DNA of 64,000 bases from positions 798,141 through 862,140 of the forward strand of contig MKSN01000001.1 in assembly GCA_001897295.1 (NCBI GenBank). Direction: 5' to 3'. This DNA is from Candidatus Saccharibacteria bacterium 49-20 (lineage in GTDB: Bacteria > Patescibacteriota > Saccharimonadia > Saccharimonadales > Saccharimonadaceae). This document shows, in pieces, positions 1 through 8,435 of this stretch (position 1 is the first letter of the stretch; every line of letters begins with the position of its first letter). The position numbers were made by a program, and so were the translations under genes. The notes under the pieces were generated by a model. That model was not told the DNA's origin. It saw only the letters and a list, made by a program, of their open reading frames with translations, and did no database searches.

Positions 1-252
1 GCCAAATAGTGTCACAACGAGGAAAAGTGCAAATTGTTTTTTGGCATTTTTAGATTTGTTATTAAACGTAAAGGACTTGTTTGCGAAGAAACTAAAGACC
101 AATGCAACGGTGGTTGAGAAAAAGTTCGCAACAATCTTATCGACACCAAGGAATGTAAGCCCAAAAAGAATCACGAAGTCGATCGCGGTATTCGCGCCAC
201 CGACAATAATGAACTTAATTTTTTCGGCGTGCTTTTTTAGGAGTTTTTCCAT
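1..252 (-). CDS. GtrA-family membrane protein, 3' part cut by window edge
   Basis: The minus strand encodes 84 residues from an ATG at 252 and runs off the left edge without a stop. The N-terminus is basic (MEKLLKKHAEKIKF) and leads into hydrophobic helices containing GGANTAIDF and FFANKSFTF, which match the first two helices of the GtrA/DPMS family. GtrA proteins are small four-helix membrane proteins thought to help move polyprenyl-linked sugars across the membrane. The start overlaps the end of the upstream GtrB-like glycosyltransferase by 38 nt on the same strand, so the two are translationally coupled, the usual gtrB-gtrA arrangement. The C-terminal half is not visible. Confidence 0.8.
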   Translation of the reverse strand, partial: MEKLLKKHAEKIKFIIVGGANTAIDFVILFGLTFLGVDKIVANFFSTTVALVFSFFANKSFTFNNKSKNAKKQFALFLVVTLFG

Positions 253-1174
253 TGTGATATTCCTCAATTAGATATAACGGACGCTGCTTGGTTTCGTTGA
301 AGATACGGCCGACATACTCACCAATAATACCAAGTGAAAGAAGCTGAACACCACCAAGGAAGAGAATGACGGCCATCATTGATGGGTACCCTGCGAGGTC
401 GGTGCCAAGAATGGCCGTGCGAATGACGAGGAAGATAAGGTAGAGGAACGCGAGCAAGGATACGATAATACCGGCGTACGTTGCGATGCGTAACGGTGCA
501 GTAGTAAATGAGGTGATGCCATCAATCGCAAGCTCAACAAGCTTTATGTAGTTCCACTTTGTTTCGCCGGCAGCGCGCGGATCGCGGTCGTAAAGGATTT
601 CTTTCTTATGGAAGCCAACCCAGCTAAACATAGCTTTGGTGTTGCGCTGTGATTCGCGAAATTCTTTGAGCGCTTCGACGACGCGGCGGTCAAGAAGGCG
701 GAAGTCGCCGGTGTCTTCCTGGATTGGAATGCGTGTGACGCTTTGGAGTGTCTTGTAATACATGCGAGAGGTAAACTTCTTGAGCGCGGTTTCACCCTCG
801 CGTGAGCGACGCTTTGCGTAGACATCGTCATACCCTTCTTCCCAGAGTTTAATCATCTCTGGAATGAGTTCTGGTGGATCTTGAAGGTCGGCGTCGATTA
901 CGACAGTTGCATCGCCCGTAACGTGGTCGAGACCTGCAATCATACCAATTTCTTTACCGAAGTTACGAGAAAGATTGATGTAGCTGACGCGTGGGTCTAT
1001 ATCAGCAAAGCCTTTAATGATTTCAAGTGTTGCATCTTTACTTCCGTCGTTTACGAATAGGAATTCGAAGTCGTAGTTTTTTACTTCTTGGGCGAGATTT
1101 CCAAGGCGTGTCATAAGCTGGTCGAGGACGGGCGCTTCGTTGTAGGCAGGGATAAGGATTGAGATTGTTTTCAC
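215..1174 (-). CDS. GtrB/DPM1-like polyprenyl-phosphate glycosyltransferase (GT2)
   Basis: This 319-residue family 2 glycosyltransferase probably transfers a sugar from a nucleotide donor to undecaprenyl phosphate at the inner face of the membrane. The GT-A start SILIPAYNEAPVLDQL, the D-x-D region VVIDADLQDPPEL near residue 95 and QEDTGDFRLLDRR near 155 are typical. Two hydrophobic helices lie at about 225-290, followed by a basic tail, as in GtrB, ArnC and YkcC. The start is a GTG at 1174 whose -10 box TATACT (1187-1182) ends 7 nt upstream, suggesting a leaderless transcript. It overlaps the GtrA-like gene. The sugar transferred cannot be told from sequence. Confidence 0.85.
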   Translation of the reverse strand: MKTISILIPAYNEAPVLDQLMTRLGNLAQEVKNYDFEFLFVNDGSKDATLEIIKGFADIDPRVSYINLSRNFGKEIGMIAGLDHVTGDATVVIDADLQDPPELIPEMIKLWEEGYDDVYAKRRSREGETALKKFTSRMYYKTLQSVTRIPIQEDTGDFRLLDRRVVEALKEFRESQRNTKAMFSWVGFHKKEILYDRDPRAAGETKWNYIKLVELAIDGITSFTTAPLRIATYAGIIVSLLAFLYLIFLVIRTAILGTDLAGYPSMMAVILFLGGVQLLSLGIIGEYVGRIFNETKQRPLYLIEEYHNGKTPKKARRKN

Positions 1175-1190
1175 TAGTGTTAGTATACCA

Positions 1191-2048
1191 CTATTTCACG
1201 AGGGAAATGAGCTCAGTAATACTTGTGGCGGTTTTGGCGCCGCTTACTTTTAAGACGCGAGTCTTTGCAGCTGCAGATTCATGCTTTGAACCTAGGATTG
1301 CGCCGGCGTGACCGAGCTGTACGCCTGTGGGCGCATGGTGCCCTGCGATGTACGAGTATACGGGTTTCGTGACGTGGTTTTTAATGAACAGAGCCGCGTC
1401 GATTTCCTCGGTGCCACCAATTTCGCCAATCATGACGATTTGGTCGACATCCGGGTCATCTTGAAATAACTGCAGGCATGCTTGATAGCCAAGGCCATGA
1501 ATCATATCGCCCCCAATACCAATGACATATTTTTGGCCAACACCTTTTTCGCTCAGTCCAGCCATTGTTTCGTAGGTGAGTGTACCGGAGCGGCTCACAA
1601 TACCCACCGTGCCTGGCTTTGAGAAGGCGGTGGGGATAATTCCTAACTTATTCACACCTGGGAGGAGTGCGCCCGGTGAATTAGGGCCGAGTAGGGTGCT
1701 GGTGGCGGATTTTTGCAATCGTTCGTACACCTGAAGCATATCGTGGAGTGGGATCCCCTCGGTAACGGTGATAATAAGTGGGATTTGCGCGTCGATCGCT
1801 TCAATAATCGCACTTTTTGCAAAAGGTGCTGGGACAAAAATAACAGATATATCTACTTGAAAGTCTTCCTGTAATTCTTGGATAGAGTTATAGACTGGAA
1901 GATTCTCTATTGACTGACCGCCCTTACCGGGCGTTGTGCCTGCTACAACGTTAGTACCGGCTTTAAGCATCGCTTTGGTTTGAAATTGGCCGTGCGCACC
2001 GGTAATTCCTTGCACGATAACATTCTTACCTTCGAATAAATTAGGCAT
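1191..2048 (-). CDS. sucD: Succinyl-CoA ligase (ADP-forming) alpha subunit
   Basis: The 285-residue alpha subunit carries the CoA-binding domain (GKNVIVQGITGAHGQF, then TTPGKGG at about 45) and the ligase domain with GPNSPGALLPG, SRSGTLTYE and GIGGDMIHG. The phosphorylated active-site histidine is in LGHAGAI near residue 245. I start at the ATG at 2048 (MPNLFEGKN): the longer in-frame extension to 2249 lies inside sucC and matches nothing. The ATG overlaps the sucC stop by 8 nt, so translation is coupled. Family role: interconversion of succinyl-CoA, ADP and phosphate with succinate, CoA and ATP. No other TCA-cycle gene is in the window, and the pair sits inside a glycosyltransferase operon, which is odd. 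Confidence 0.92.
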   Translation of the reverse strand: MPNLFEGKNVIVQGITGAHGQFQTKAMLKAGTNVVAGTTPGKGGQSIENLPVYNSIQELQEDFQVDISVIFVPAPFAKSAIIEAIDAQIPLIITVTEGIPLHDMLQVYERLQKSATSTLLGPNSPGALLPGVNKLGIIPTAFSKPGTVGIVSRSGTLTYETMAGLSEKGVGQKYVIGIGGDMIHGLGYQACLQLFQDDPDVDQIVMIGEIGGTEEIDAALFIKNHVTKPVYSYIAGHHAPTGVQLGHAGAILGSKHESAAAKTRVLKVSGAKTATSITELISLVK

Positions 2049-3111
2049 CAATAGACTCCTTTGCGGCCTTGAGGCATGATTCAAGATTTGGTAGCATTTG
2101 GATCTGATTCTTCTCGAGGATTTCCTTAGCCTCGTCGCTATTTGTGCCTGTAAGACGAATGAAAAGCGGCGGAAGATTGCTGATACTTTTTTGCGCCTCG
2201 ACGATCGCCCGCGCAACTTCATCTGCCCGGGTAATACCCGCGAAAACATTCAGAATAATTGCCTGTACGTTCGGGTATTCAATAATTTTATTAAACGCTT
2301 TAAGCAGTGACTCGGTGTTTGCGCCCCCTCCGATATCGAGGAAGTTGGCAGGGATAAGCCCTGCATCATAGGCAGCGTCCACGGTGGCCATGGCGAGCCC
2401 AGCGCCATTGGCGATAGTTGCGACATTACCTTCTGGATTGATCGTCACGAAATTTACTTCGGCGGTTTTCGCTTCAAAGTTCCATTCGGGGTGGCGGAAA
2501 GCTGCGGCGTCATCGAGGGTCATCTTACAGTCGCCGGCAATAATCTTCCCATCTTCAGTAACGACGAGCGGGTTGATTTCGATAAGGGTGGCGTCGTTTT
2601 GCTTGAAACATGTGATGAGGTTTTCGATGAGGTCTTGGAGGACGAAGGTTTTATCTTCAAGGATGAAGTATTCGGCGAGTGCTTGGCCGAGCGTATTGAT
2701 ATCGGGCTTCGAATAGTCTACAAGCCACGAGGCGAAATCTTTGTTTTCTTCAACTTCAACGCCGCCGTTGGTGTGGGCGATAAGTTTGAGGCTGCTAGTC
2801 TTACGGTCAATAAGCAGAGAAAGATACAGTTCGCGTGCGATAGCGAGTTTTTCTTCGGCTAAAAGAACTTGAGGAAGATGCCCTTTGATCTCGAGGTTAA
2901 AGAGTTTTTTAGCTGCTTCTTCGAGTTTTTCCTGGGTGTCGATGATAAGGATACCGCCAGCCTTGCCGCGTCCACCTGTGGGGACTTGGGATTTGAGGAC
3001 TGCGGGGAGGCTTACTTCTTGAACTTGGTCTTTAGTGAGGATTTTACCTAGTGGAACAGGGATTTGGGATGCCGAAAGGAGTTGTTTGGATTCGTGTTCG
3101 AGGAGATTCAT
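2041..3111 (-). CDS. sucC: Succinyl-CoA ligase (ADP-forming) beta subunit
   Basis: This 356-residue ATP-grasp beta subunit begins MNLLEHESKQLL and contains LKSQVPTGGRGKAGGI (ATP-grasp), then LIEINPLVVTEDG near 190, GDCKMTLDDAA, GNVATIANGAGLAMATVDA and DIGGGAN, all hallmarks of SucC. It is about 30 residues shorter than the E. coli protein. It overlaps sucD by 8 nt downstream and the preceding GT4 gene's stop by 4 nt (ATGA), so it belongs to an operon read from about 5383 leftwards. The enzyme makes ATP by substrate-level phosphorylation or runs in reverse to supply succinyl-CoA. A related ADP-forming acyl-CoA synthetase specificity cannot be excluded. Confidence 0.92.
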   Translation of the reverse strand: MNLLEHESKQLLSASQIPVPLGKILTKDQVQEVSLPAVLKSQVPTGGRGKAGGILIIDTQEKLEEAAKKLFNLEIKGHLPQVLLAEEKLAIARELYLSLLIDRKTSSLKLIAHTNGGVEVEENKDFASWLVDYSKPDINTLGQALAEYFILEDKTFVLQDLIENLITCFKQNDATLIEINPLVVTEDGKIIAGDCKMTLDDAAAFRHPEWNFEAKTAEVNFVTINPEGNVATIANGAGLAMATVDAAYDAGLIPANFLDIGGGANTESLLKAFNKIIEYPNVQAIILNVFAGITRADEVARAIVEAQKSISNLPPLFIRLTGTNSDEAKEILEKNQIQMLPNLESCLKAAKESIDA

Positions 3112-4244
3112 GATAGTTGCTCGGTTTTGTTAATAATTTTTTGGACGTTATCTTGCCATGAGTAGCGCAGTACATTTTTTTGAAGTACTTTTTTGTCTGG
3201 GCGAGGCGTTTTAAGAGCTTCAGCTATAGACCTTGCGAATGAGTCGGCGCTCTTGGGATTCGCATAAGTCGCATATGTGGCCCCGACCTCTCGCAATACC
3301 GGTATATTAGAGGCTACCACTGGGGTACCCCCCGCCATAGCTTCAAGTATTGGCATACCAAACCCTTCGTAAAGAGACGGCATAACAAAGAGTGATGCAC
3401 CTTGGAAAAGGGCAGGGCTATCGATTTGATCGACGAATCCAATGTGCTGGATGGACTCACCTTGAGCAACCGCTGCGTCTAGGGTTGTTTGCGTAGACTC
3501 TGTCTTCCAGCCCTTACCACCCGCAAGAACAAGCGAGTATTCACCCTTTATTTTAGCGGGCAAAAGTTGGTATGCCTCGATGAGGGTTTTGAGGTTTTTG
3601 CGCGGCTCTAAGTTACCGATAAAGTAAATGTATTTCTTCGTAGGGTTAAGACCGTACTTTGTTTTCACTGCGGCAATTTCTTCAGTTGAATGTTCGACAA
3701 AGAAGGTTTCATCTGGAGGGATTGGGGTGACGATACAGTTGTCTGGATTAAGACTAAACTCTTTGACAAGTTCCGCCTTTACTGATTCAGATACAGTAAT
3801 GATAAAGTCAGCTTTTTTTATTGAACGAGGAACAATTCGGCGTAAATGACCCAGGTTTTTCTCTTCGACGGCCTCTGGGAAGTAGAGGTACGTGAGGTCA
3901 TGTACAACGGTCGCGGAGTGTTTTGTGGCAATACTTGGCCATGTTGCAAAGTTAGGGAAAATGGTGAGATCAACTTTTGAAAGGTGTGGGTCAAAAGCGG
4001 GTGCGAACCCAAAACTTTGGGCCTTTGCGTATACCTTAAGGGGTACGATTTTATTACGATTTGATTTAGCTGGACTATTGGCAAGTTCGGGCGATGGTTG
4101 TCGATTAAGGAAATCGAAATAGTGCACAAAGGTCGTGACATTTTTTGTAGCCGAGAGCGCGTCTGTAAGGAGTCGGGTGTACTGTGCCACGCCAGAGCGG
4201 TATTTAGAGGCTACTGAGCTGATTTCTATGCGGATTTTCATCAT
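3108..4244 (-). CDS. Glycosyltransferase family 4 (mannosyltransferase-like)
   Basis: This 378-residue GT-B retaining glycosyltransferase probably adds a sugar to a lipid-linked repeat unit at the cytoplasmic membrane face. The N-terminal domain holds RSGVAQYTRLL and ATVVHDLTYLYFPEA. The donor-binding domain holds YIFFIGNLEPRKNLKTLI-like sequence near 215, GFVDQ near 270 and the E-x7-E signature in YEGFGMPILEAMAGGTPVV near 300. It is coupled by 4-nt overlaps to the GT4 gene before it and to sucC after it. Substrate is unknown; the layout resembles D-rhamnan or mannan GT4 enzymes. Confidence 0.85.
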   Translation of the reverse strand: MMKIRIEISSVASKYRSGVAQYTRLLTDALSATKNVTTFVHYFDFLNRQPSPELANSPAKSNRNKIVPLKVYAKAQSFGFAPAFDPHLSKVDLTIFPNFATWPSIATKHSATVVHDLTYLYFPEAVEEKNLGHLRRIVPRSIKKADFIITVSESVKAELVKEFSLNPDNCIVTPIPPDETFFVEHSTEEIAAVKTKYGLNPTKKYIYFIGNLEPRKNLKTLIEAYQLLPAKIKGEYSLVLAGGKGWKTESTQTTLDAAVAQGESIQHIGFVDQIDSPALFQGASLFVMPSLYEGFGMPILEAMAGGTPVVASNIPVLREVGATYATYANPKSADSFARSIAEALKTPRPDKKVLQKNVLRYSWQDNVQKIINKTEQLS

Positions 4245-5383
4245 GTACGCCCCTTTTTGTAATGAGGAACGTAAAAGTCTTTCACAAGGATACTGAGTTC
4301 GAAATGAGTAAGGAATTTTTTACGACCAGCTTGGCCAAATGATTTTTGACGAGAGCTGTCATTATAGAGTTCATTCATTGCACGGTAAAGCGACGGAGTG
4401 TCTTTCACCGGAACTAATAAGCCGTTTTTTTGATTGTCGATTATTTCAGGTATGCCGCCAATATCCGTAGCGATGACAGGTAAGCTTTTCATACAAGCTT
4501 CAGCAACAGCAACCCCGAATGCTTCGTGGTAAGTTGGCAGTACAAAAATCTTCGACTTATCCAGAAAGTTCAGAGGATTTGTCTGATGGCCATAAAAAGT
4601 AATGCCGGGTATATTCTTTGCTTGTTTTTTAAATATATCTCGTTCGGGACCATCACCGACGATAGCGAGTGTTGCAGACGGGTGCTCTGCGACTAATTGC
4701 TTAAAAGCTTCTATTAGCTCTCTAATACCTTTGTCTGCTACGAGGCGGGCCGTACTAATGAAATCAATACTCTTTTTCGTTTTTAAATTCGGAGGTTGAT
4801 CGACGAGGCCATTATATATTAAAGTGAACTTTTTTAAAATTGGACTCGAGGGAATATTAGCAGCCACTAAACGTATTTCATTATTACTTGGTGCAATGAT
4901 AGAGTGGGCGCCATGTGCGGTAAAGTAGACTAATTTACCTACCGGGTTTTTATACCATACTTCGTGGTTCATCCATATAAATTTTAGGTCGCCATTATCA
5001 GTCCAAGAAACCGTGATACCAAGGATCCGAGCAGCTAGTGTCACGGCGATATAATCATCTTTGCTTTGTGGAGAAACTACAGAGGGACGAAGCCGCGCGA
5101 ATAGGAAGGTGTAGTATATAAATAATATGACTTGCCAAGCTAAGTATATTGGGAATAGTAAGACTCTCCAGCTGTCCCAGTTCTGTCGAGCCCACCACCA
5201 TGTGCGAATTGTTTTGACATTCTGTTCATGTGCGAACGCAAGCAGTTTTTTTGAACGAGTAAGAATGGTGACTTCAAAATTATACCGCTCTAGTTCCCGA
5301 GCGATAAAGACAGGCATGCGTTCTGCGCCGCCAAAGTCGTAGGGTGCTGCGTTTCGAATTATGAGAATTTTTTGCTTCGACAT
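4241..5383 (-). CDS. Glycosyltransferase family 4
   Basis: A 380-residue GT-B enzyme that begins KILIIRNAAPYDFGGAERM, with the acceptor-loop motif GGAER. One hydrophobic stretch at about 80-100 (YLAWQVILFIYYTFLFARL) suggests peripheral membrane attachment. The C-terminal donor domain includes STARLVADKGIRELIEA, IVGDGPER and the E-x7-E region HEAFGVAVAEACMKSLPVI. It is first in the leftward operon (GT4-GT4-sucC-sucD). Its -10 box TATACT (5400-5395) ends 11 nt before the ATG and lies in a palindrome shared with the divergent ABC exporter operon. Substrate unknown. Confidence 0.85.
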   Translation of the reverse strand: MSKQKILIIRNAAPYDFGGAERMPVFIARELERYNFEVTILTRSKKLLAFAHEQNVKTIRTWWWARQNWDSWRVLLFPIYLAWQVILFIYYTFLFARLRPSVVSPQSKDDYIAVTLAARILGITVSWTDNGDLKFIWMNHEVWYKNPVGKLVYFTAHGAHSIIAPSNNEIRLVAANIPSSPILKKFTLIYNGLVDQPPNLKTKKSIDFISTARLVADKGIRELIEAFKQLVAEHPSATLAIVGDGPERDIFKKQAKNIPGITFYGHQTNPLNFLDKSKIFVLPTYHEAFGVAVAEACMKSLPVIATDIGGIPEIIDNQKNGLLVPVKDTPSLYRAMNELYNDSSRQKSFGQAGRKKFLTHFELSILVKDFYVPHYKKGRT

Positions 5384-5396
5384 ACCTAAATTACAG

Positions 5397-5421
5397 TATA
5401 CAGCACTAAAATTGCTGTATA
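5397..5421. promoter_or_regulatory. Perfect palindrome spanning divergent promoters (candidate operator)
   Basis: A 9-bp perfect inverted repeat (arm TATACAGCA, 7-bp spacer, arm TGCTGTATA) lies between the divergent GT4 operon and the ABC exporter. The right arm overlaps the + strand -10 TATAAT (5418-5423). The left arm overlaps the - strand -10 TATACT (5400-5395). A protein bound here would block both promoters. The regulator is unknown. A cruciform or hairpin role is less likely because the element lies at the presumed transcription starts. Confidence 0.5.
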
Positions 5422-5431
5422 ATTGATAGAG

Positions 5432-6223
5432 ATGAAATATTTACATTCTCGTAATCGCGCTATTTTGCGCGAAATGGTTAGTACTGACTTTAAGGTAAGA
5501 TATCAAGGCTCAGTTTTGGGATATTTATGGTCTCTACTAAAACCCTTATTTCTATTCGCCATTCTTTATATTGTTTTCACATACATTATTCCTCTCGGTA
5601 AAGACGTTGAACACTACTCAGTGTACTTGCTCCTTGGAATTGTTCTGTGGAATTTCTTCACTGAAGCAACAGTAATTGGGGCGAGCTCCGTAGTTGCGAG
5701 GGGTGATCTTATTAGAAAGATTAGTATTCCTAGGTATCTAACAGTGATAGCGAGTTCGCTCTCTGCACTTATTAATCTAGGCCTAAGCCTTATTGTTGTG
5801 TTTATTTTCGCATTATTGAATGGTATTACACCAAGTTTCAGCTGGTTTCTTATAATTCCACTTATCGCTGAATTGTACGCGTTTGCATTGGGAATTTCAT
5901 TCCTTTTGGGCGCGATGTACGTTAAATTTCGTGATATTACGTATATTTGGGAGATCGTATTACAGGCAGGATTTTACGCAAGTGCCATTATTTTTCCACT
6001 ATCACTTGTACCTGCAATCTACCACAAATGGTTCTTTATGAGCCCGATCGTTCAAATAGTGCAAGACGCAAGGTATGCTATTACTGGTAACGATCAGCCA
6101 GTGCTATGGTCGACGGTCCACTCTTGGGCGGTAGTCGTACCTTTCCTGATTGTAATAGCGACGGTTATTATCGGAGGCGTCTACTTCAAACGTCGATCTA
6201 AGTATTTTGCGGAGGATATTTAA
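5432..6223 (+). CDS. Polysaccharide ABC exporter, permease subunit (Wzm-like)
   Basis: This 263-residue ABC-2 type membrane protein has about six hydrophobic helices and the N-terminal amphipathic segment LREMVSTDFKVRYQGSVLGY typical of Wzm/TagG permeases. With the next gene it would export a lipid-linked polysaccharide across the membrane. I take the ATG at 5432: TATAAT at 5418-5423 ends 8 nt before it, and the alternative TTG at 5423 lies inside that box. The stop overlaps the ATP-binding gene by 1 nt (TAATG). As the promoter-proximal gene it is probably controlled through the palindrome at 5397-5421. Confidence 0.88.
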   Translation: MKYLHSRNRAILREMVSTDFKVRYQGSVLGYLWSLLKPLFLFAILYIVFTYIIPLGKDVEHYSVYLLLGIVLWNFFTEATVIGASSVVARGDLIRKISIPRYLTVIASSLSALINLGLSLIVVFIFALLNGITPSFSWFLIIPLIAELYAFALGISFLLGAMYVKFRDITYIWEIVLQAGFYASAIIFPLSLVPAIYHKWFFMSPIVQIVQDARYAITGNDQPVLWSTVHSWAVVVPFLIVIATVIIGGVYFKRRSKYFAEDI

Positions 6224-7371
6224 TGAAAACATCGAAAGAGGTAGCTGTTTCGGTAAAGAATATTCATAAGGAATTCATTTTACCTCAGAGTAAAAATACT
6301 TCATTTAAGCAGTCTTTTGTAAATATCGTAAAGAAGAACGGAAAAGTAACCCAAAAGGTTCTTGACGGTGTGAGTTTCGATATCTATAAAGGCGAATTCT
6401 TTGGTATTGTTGGGCGTAATGGTAGTGGTAAGAGTACACTTCTTAAAATGCTTGCCGGTGTGTACGCACCAACCGAAGGAGAGATTATTTTGAACGGTGG
6501 CCTGACGCCATTTATTGAACTTGGGGTTGGATTTAACCCAGAACTTTCGGGTCGCGATAATGTGTACCTAAATGGCGCGCTACTAGGATATACACGCAAG
6601 CAGATGGATGGAATGTACGATGAAATTGTCGAGTTTGCTGAACTTAGTCCATTTATGGAGCAGAAACTGAAAAATTATTCATCGGGTATGCAGGTTCGCT
6701 TGGCGTTTTCTATTGCTATTAAGGCGAAGAACGACATTTTAATATTTGATGAGGTGCTTGCGGTGGGCGACGAAGCTTTCCAAAGAAAGTGTATGGAAGT
6801 GTTTAGGCAGTACCGTAAGGAAGGCCAGACTGTTATTCTTGTCACCCACAGTATGGATAATGTAAGTAACCTATGTACTCGTGCACTGATGCTCGAGGAT
6901 GGAAAAATCAAACACATCGGTAATGTTAATGAGGTTGCACGACTGTATTCCGAGAGTAATATACTCAGCCAAGAACATGAAGAGAAGAATGGAGCGGATA
7001 GACCGCGACTTGAAGGTGTTGATGTTCAAGGTTTGGAGCTTATGTATGATAAAAACGACGTTATGGAGCTATCTTTAAGCTGGAAAGATAGAGATGATAT
7101 ATACGGTATTGGAATATCAATATCTAATATGTATGGAACGTACATTTTTGGAAGTAACTTTAAGGATCTTACGCCAAAACAAAAAGGGATAAAGCATAAA
7201 ATAAAACTGAGTCTTACCCCGGGTGAGTATAAGTTAAATATGGCAACATTCGACGCTAGTGGTGATATCACTCATCACGTCCAAGACGTTGCGAGTTTTC
7301 ACATAAGAGACGACTATGATATCACAACAGATGGTCTGGTGGCTTTGGAGCACGAATATATCGTGGAATGA
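6223..7371 (+). CDS. Polysaccharide ABC exporter, ATPase with carbohydrate-binding tail (Wzt-like)
   Basis: The 382-residue protein has a nucleotide-binding domain with Walker A GRNGSGKST near 65, signature YSSGMQVRL near 150, Walker B ILIFDEVLAVGDE near 170 and the H-loop histidine in LVTHSMD. From about 245 to the end a beta-rich region (LELSLSWKDRDDI, IGISISNMYGTYIFG) resembles the Wzt C-terminal domain that recognises the modified non-reducing end of the glycan in O9a-type export. The presence of this tail suggests export of a completed chain rather than Wzx flipping. It is coupled to the permease by TAATG. Confidence 0.88.
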   Translation: MKTSKEVAVSVKNIHKEFILPQSKNTSFKQSFVNIVKKNGKVTQKVLDGVSFDIYKGEFFGIVGRNGSGKSTLLKMLAGVYAPTEGEIILNGGLTPFIELGVGFNPELSGRDNVYLNGALLGYTRKQMDGMYDEIVEFAELSPFMEQKLKNYSSGMQVRLAFSIAIKAKNDILIFDEVLAVGDEAFQRKCMEVFRQYRKEGQTVILVTHSMDNVSNLCTRALMLEDGKIKHIGNVNEVARLYSESNILSQEHEEKNGADRPRLEGVDVQGLELMYDKNDVMELSLSWKDRDDIYGIGISISNMYGTYIFGSNFKDLTPKQKGIKHKIKLSLTPGEYKLNMATFDASGDITHHVQDVASFHIRDDYDITTDGLVALEHEYIVE

Positions 7372-7433
7372 CTTAATGGCAGTGAACGCGTATAATTATA
7401 TAAAGTTAAGTCTACACAAAATATGGAGTATGT

Positions 7434-8435
7434 ATGTTTAAGGAAAAAATTTTACTGATTACTGGTGGTACAGGTTCTTTTGGCAACGAAGTCCTAAAAG
7501 GTTTTTTGGATACAGATATTAAAGAAATCCGTATCTTTTCGCGTGATGAGAAAAAACAAGATGACATGCGCAAGCGTTACAACAATGAGAAGCTGAAATT
7601 CTACATTGGTGATGTAAGGGATATTTCAACTGTCGATATCGCTATGAAGGATGTTGACTACGTATTCCACGCTGCAGCACTTAAGCAGGTTCCATCTTGT
7701 GAATTTTTCCCACTTGAGGCTGTAAAAACCAATGTTCTTGGTACCGACAACGTACTTACAAGTGCGATTAAAAACGGTGTAAAGAAGATTATTTGTCTCA
7801 GTACTGACAAGGCTGCATATCCTATTAACGCCATGGGTATTAGCAAGGCGATGATGGAAAAGATTATCGTTGCAAAGGCTCGACAACTTGGAAACGATGC
7901 CGACACAACTATATGTCTAACGCGTTACGGTAATGTTATGGGTTCACGTGGATCTGTAATACCACTATTCTACAAGCTTATTGCTGAAGGTAAGCCACTT
8001 ACCATTACCGATCCGCATATGACTCGCTACATGATGACGCTAGCAGACGCAGTTGATTTGGTTAAGTTTGCATTTACACACGGTAATCAAGGTGACCTAT
8101 TTGTTCAAAAAGCACCGGCTGCAACGATTCAAACTCTTGCTGAAGCAGTGAAGAAATACAAGAGTTCTGACGCTAAGACGGTCATCATTGGTACGCGACA
8201 TGGTGAAAAAGCTCACGAAGTACTCGTGACTCGTGAAGAAATGTCTAAGGCGGAGGATATGGATGAATTCTTCAGGATTCCTATGGATAACCGCGACATG
8301 AATTACTCAAACTTTTATCAAGACGGTGACGGTGAAGTAATAGAATACCAACAGTATAGCTCTGACTCAACGCGTCAAATTGGGGTGGATGAGACTATAG
8401 AACTTCTTGTAAAGATGGGTGAGATTGAAGGATGA
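7434..8435 (+). CDS. UDP-GlcNAc 4,6-dehydratase/5-epimerase (CapE/WbvB-like)
   Basis: This 333-residue extended SDR enzyme has GGTGSFG for NAD(P) binding at about 10, HAAALKQVPSCEFFPLEA, and STDKAAYPINAMGISKAMMEK-like sequence near 125. In the latter the catalytic triad is modified (Met in the YxxxK motif), as in CapE/FlaA1-type inverting dehydratases. It would convert UDP-GlcNAc to the 2-acetamido-2,6-dideoxy-L-lyxo-4-hexulose intermediate. A GGAG Shine-Dalgarno lies 5 nt before the ATG. A TATAAT lies about 37 nt upstream, so this gene appears leadered. It overlaps the reductase gene by 4 nt. Confidence 0.88.
   Translation: MFKEKILLITGGTGSFGNEVLKGFLDTDIKEIRIFSRDEKKQDDMRKRYNNEKLKFYIGDVRDISTVDIAMKDVDYVFHAAALKQVPSCEFFPLEAVKTNVLGTDNVLTSAIKNGVKKIICLSTDKAAYPINAMGISKAMMEKIIVAKARQLGNDADTTICLTRYGNVMGSRGSVIPLFYKLIAEGKPLTITDPHMTRYMMTLADAVDLVKFAFTHGNQGDLFVQKAPAATIQTLAEAVKKYKSSDAKTVIIGTRHGEKAHEVLVTREEMSKAEDMDEFFRIPMDNRDMNYSNFYQDGDGEVIEYQQYSSDSTRQIGVDETIELLVKMGEIEG

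Noticed and set aside
1191..2249. Longer 352-residue reading of sucD
   Set aside because: The first 67 residues are a basic shadow of sucC; homology starts at MPNLFEGKN.
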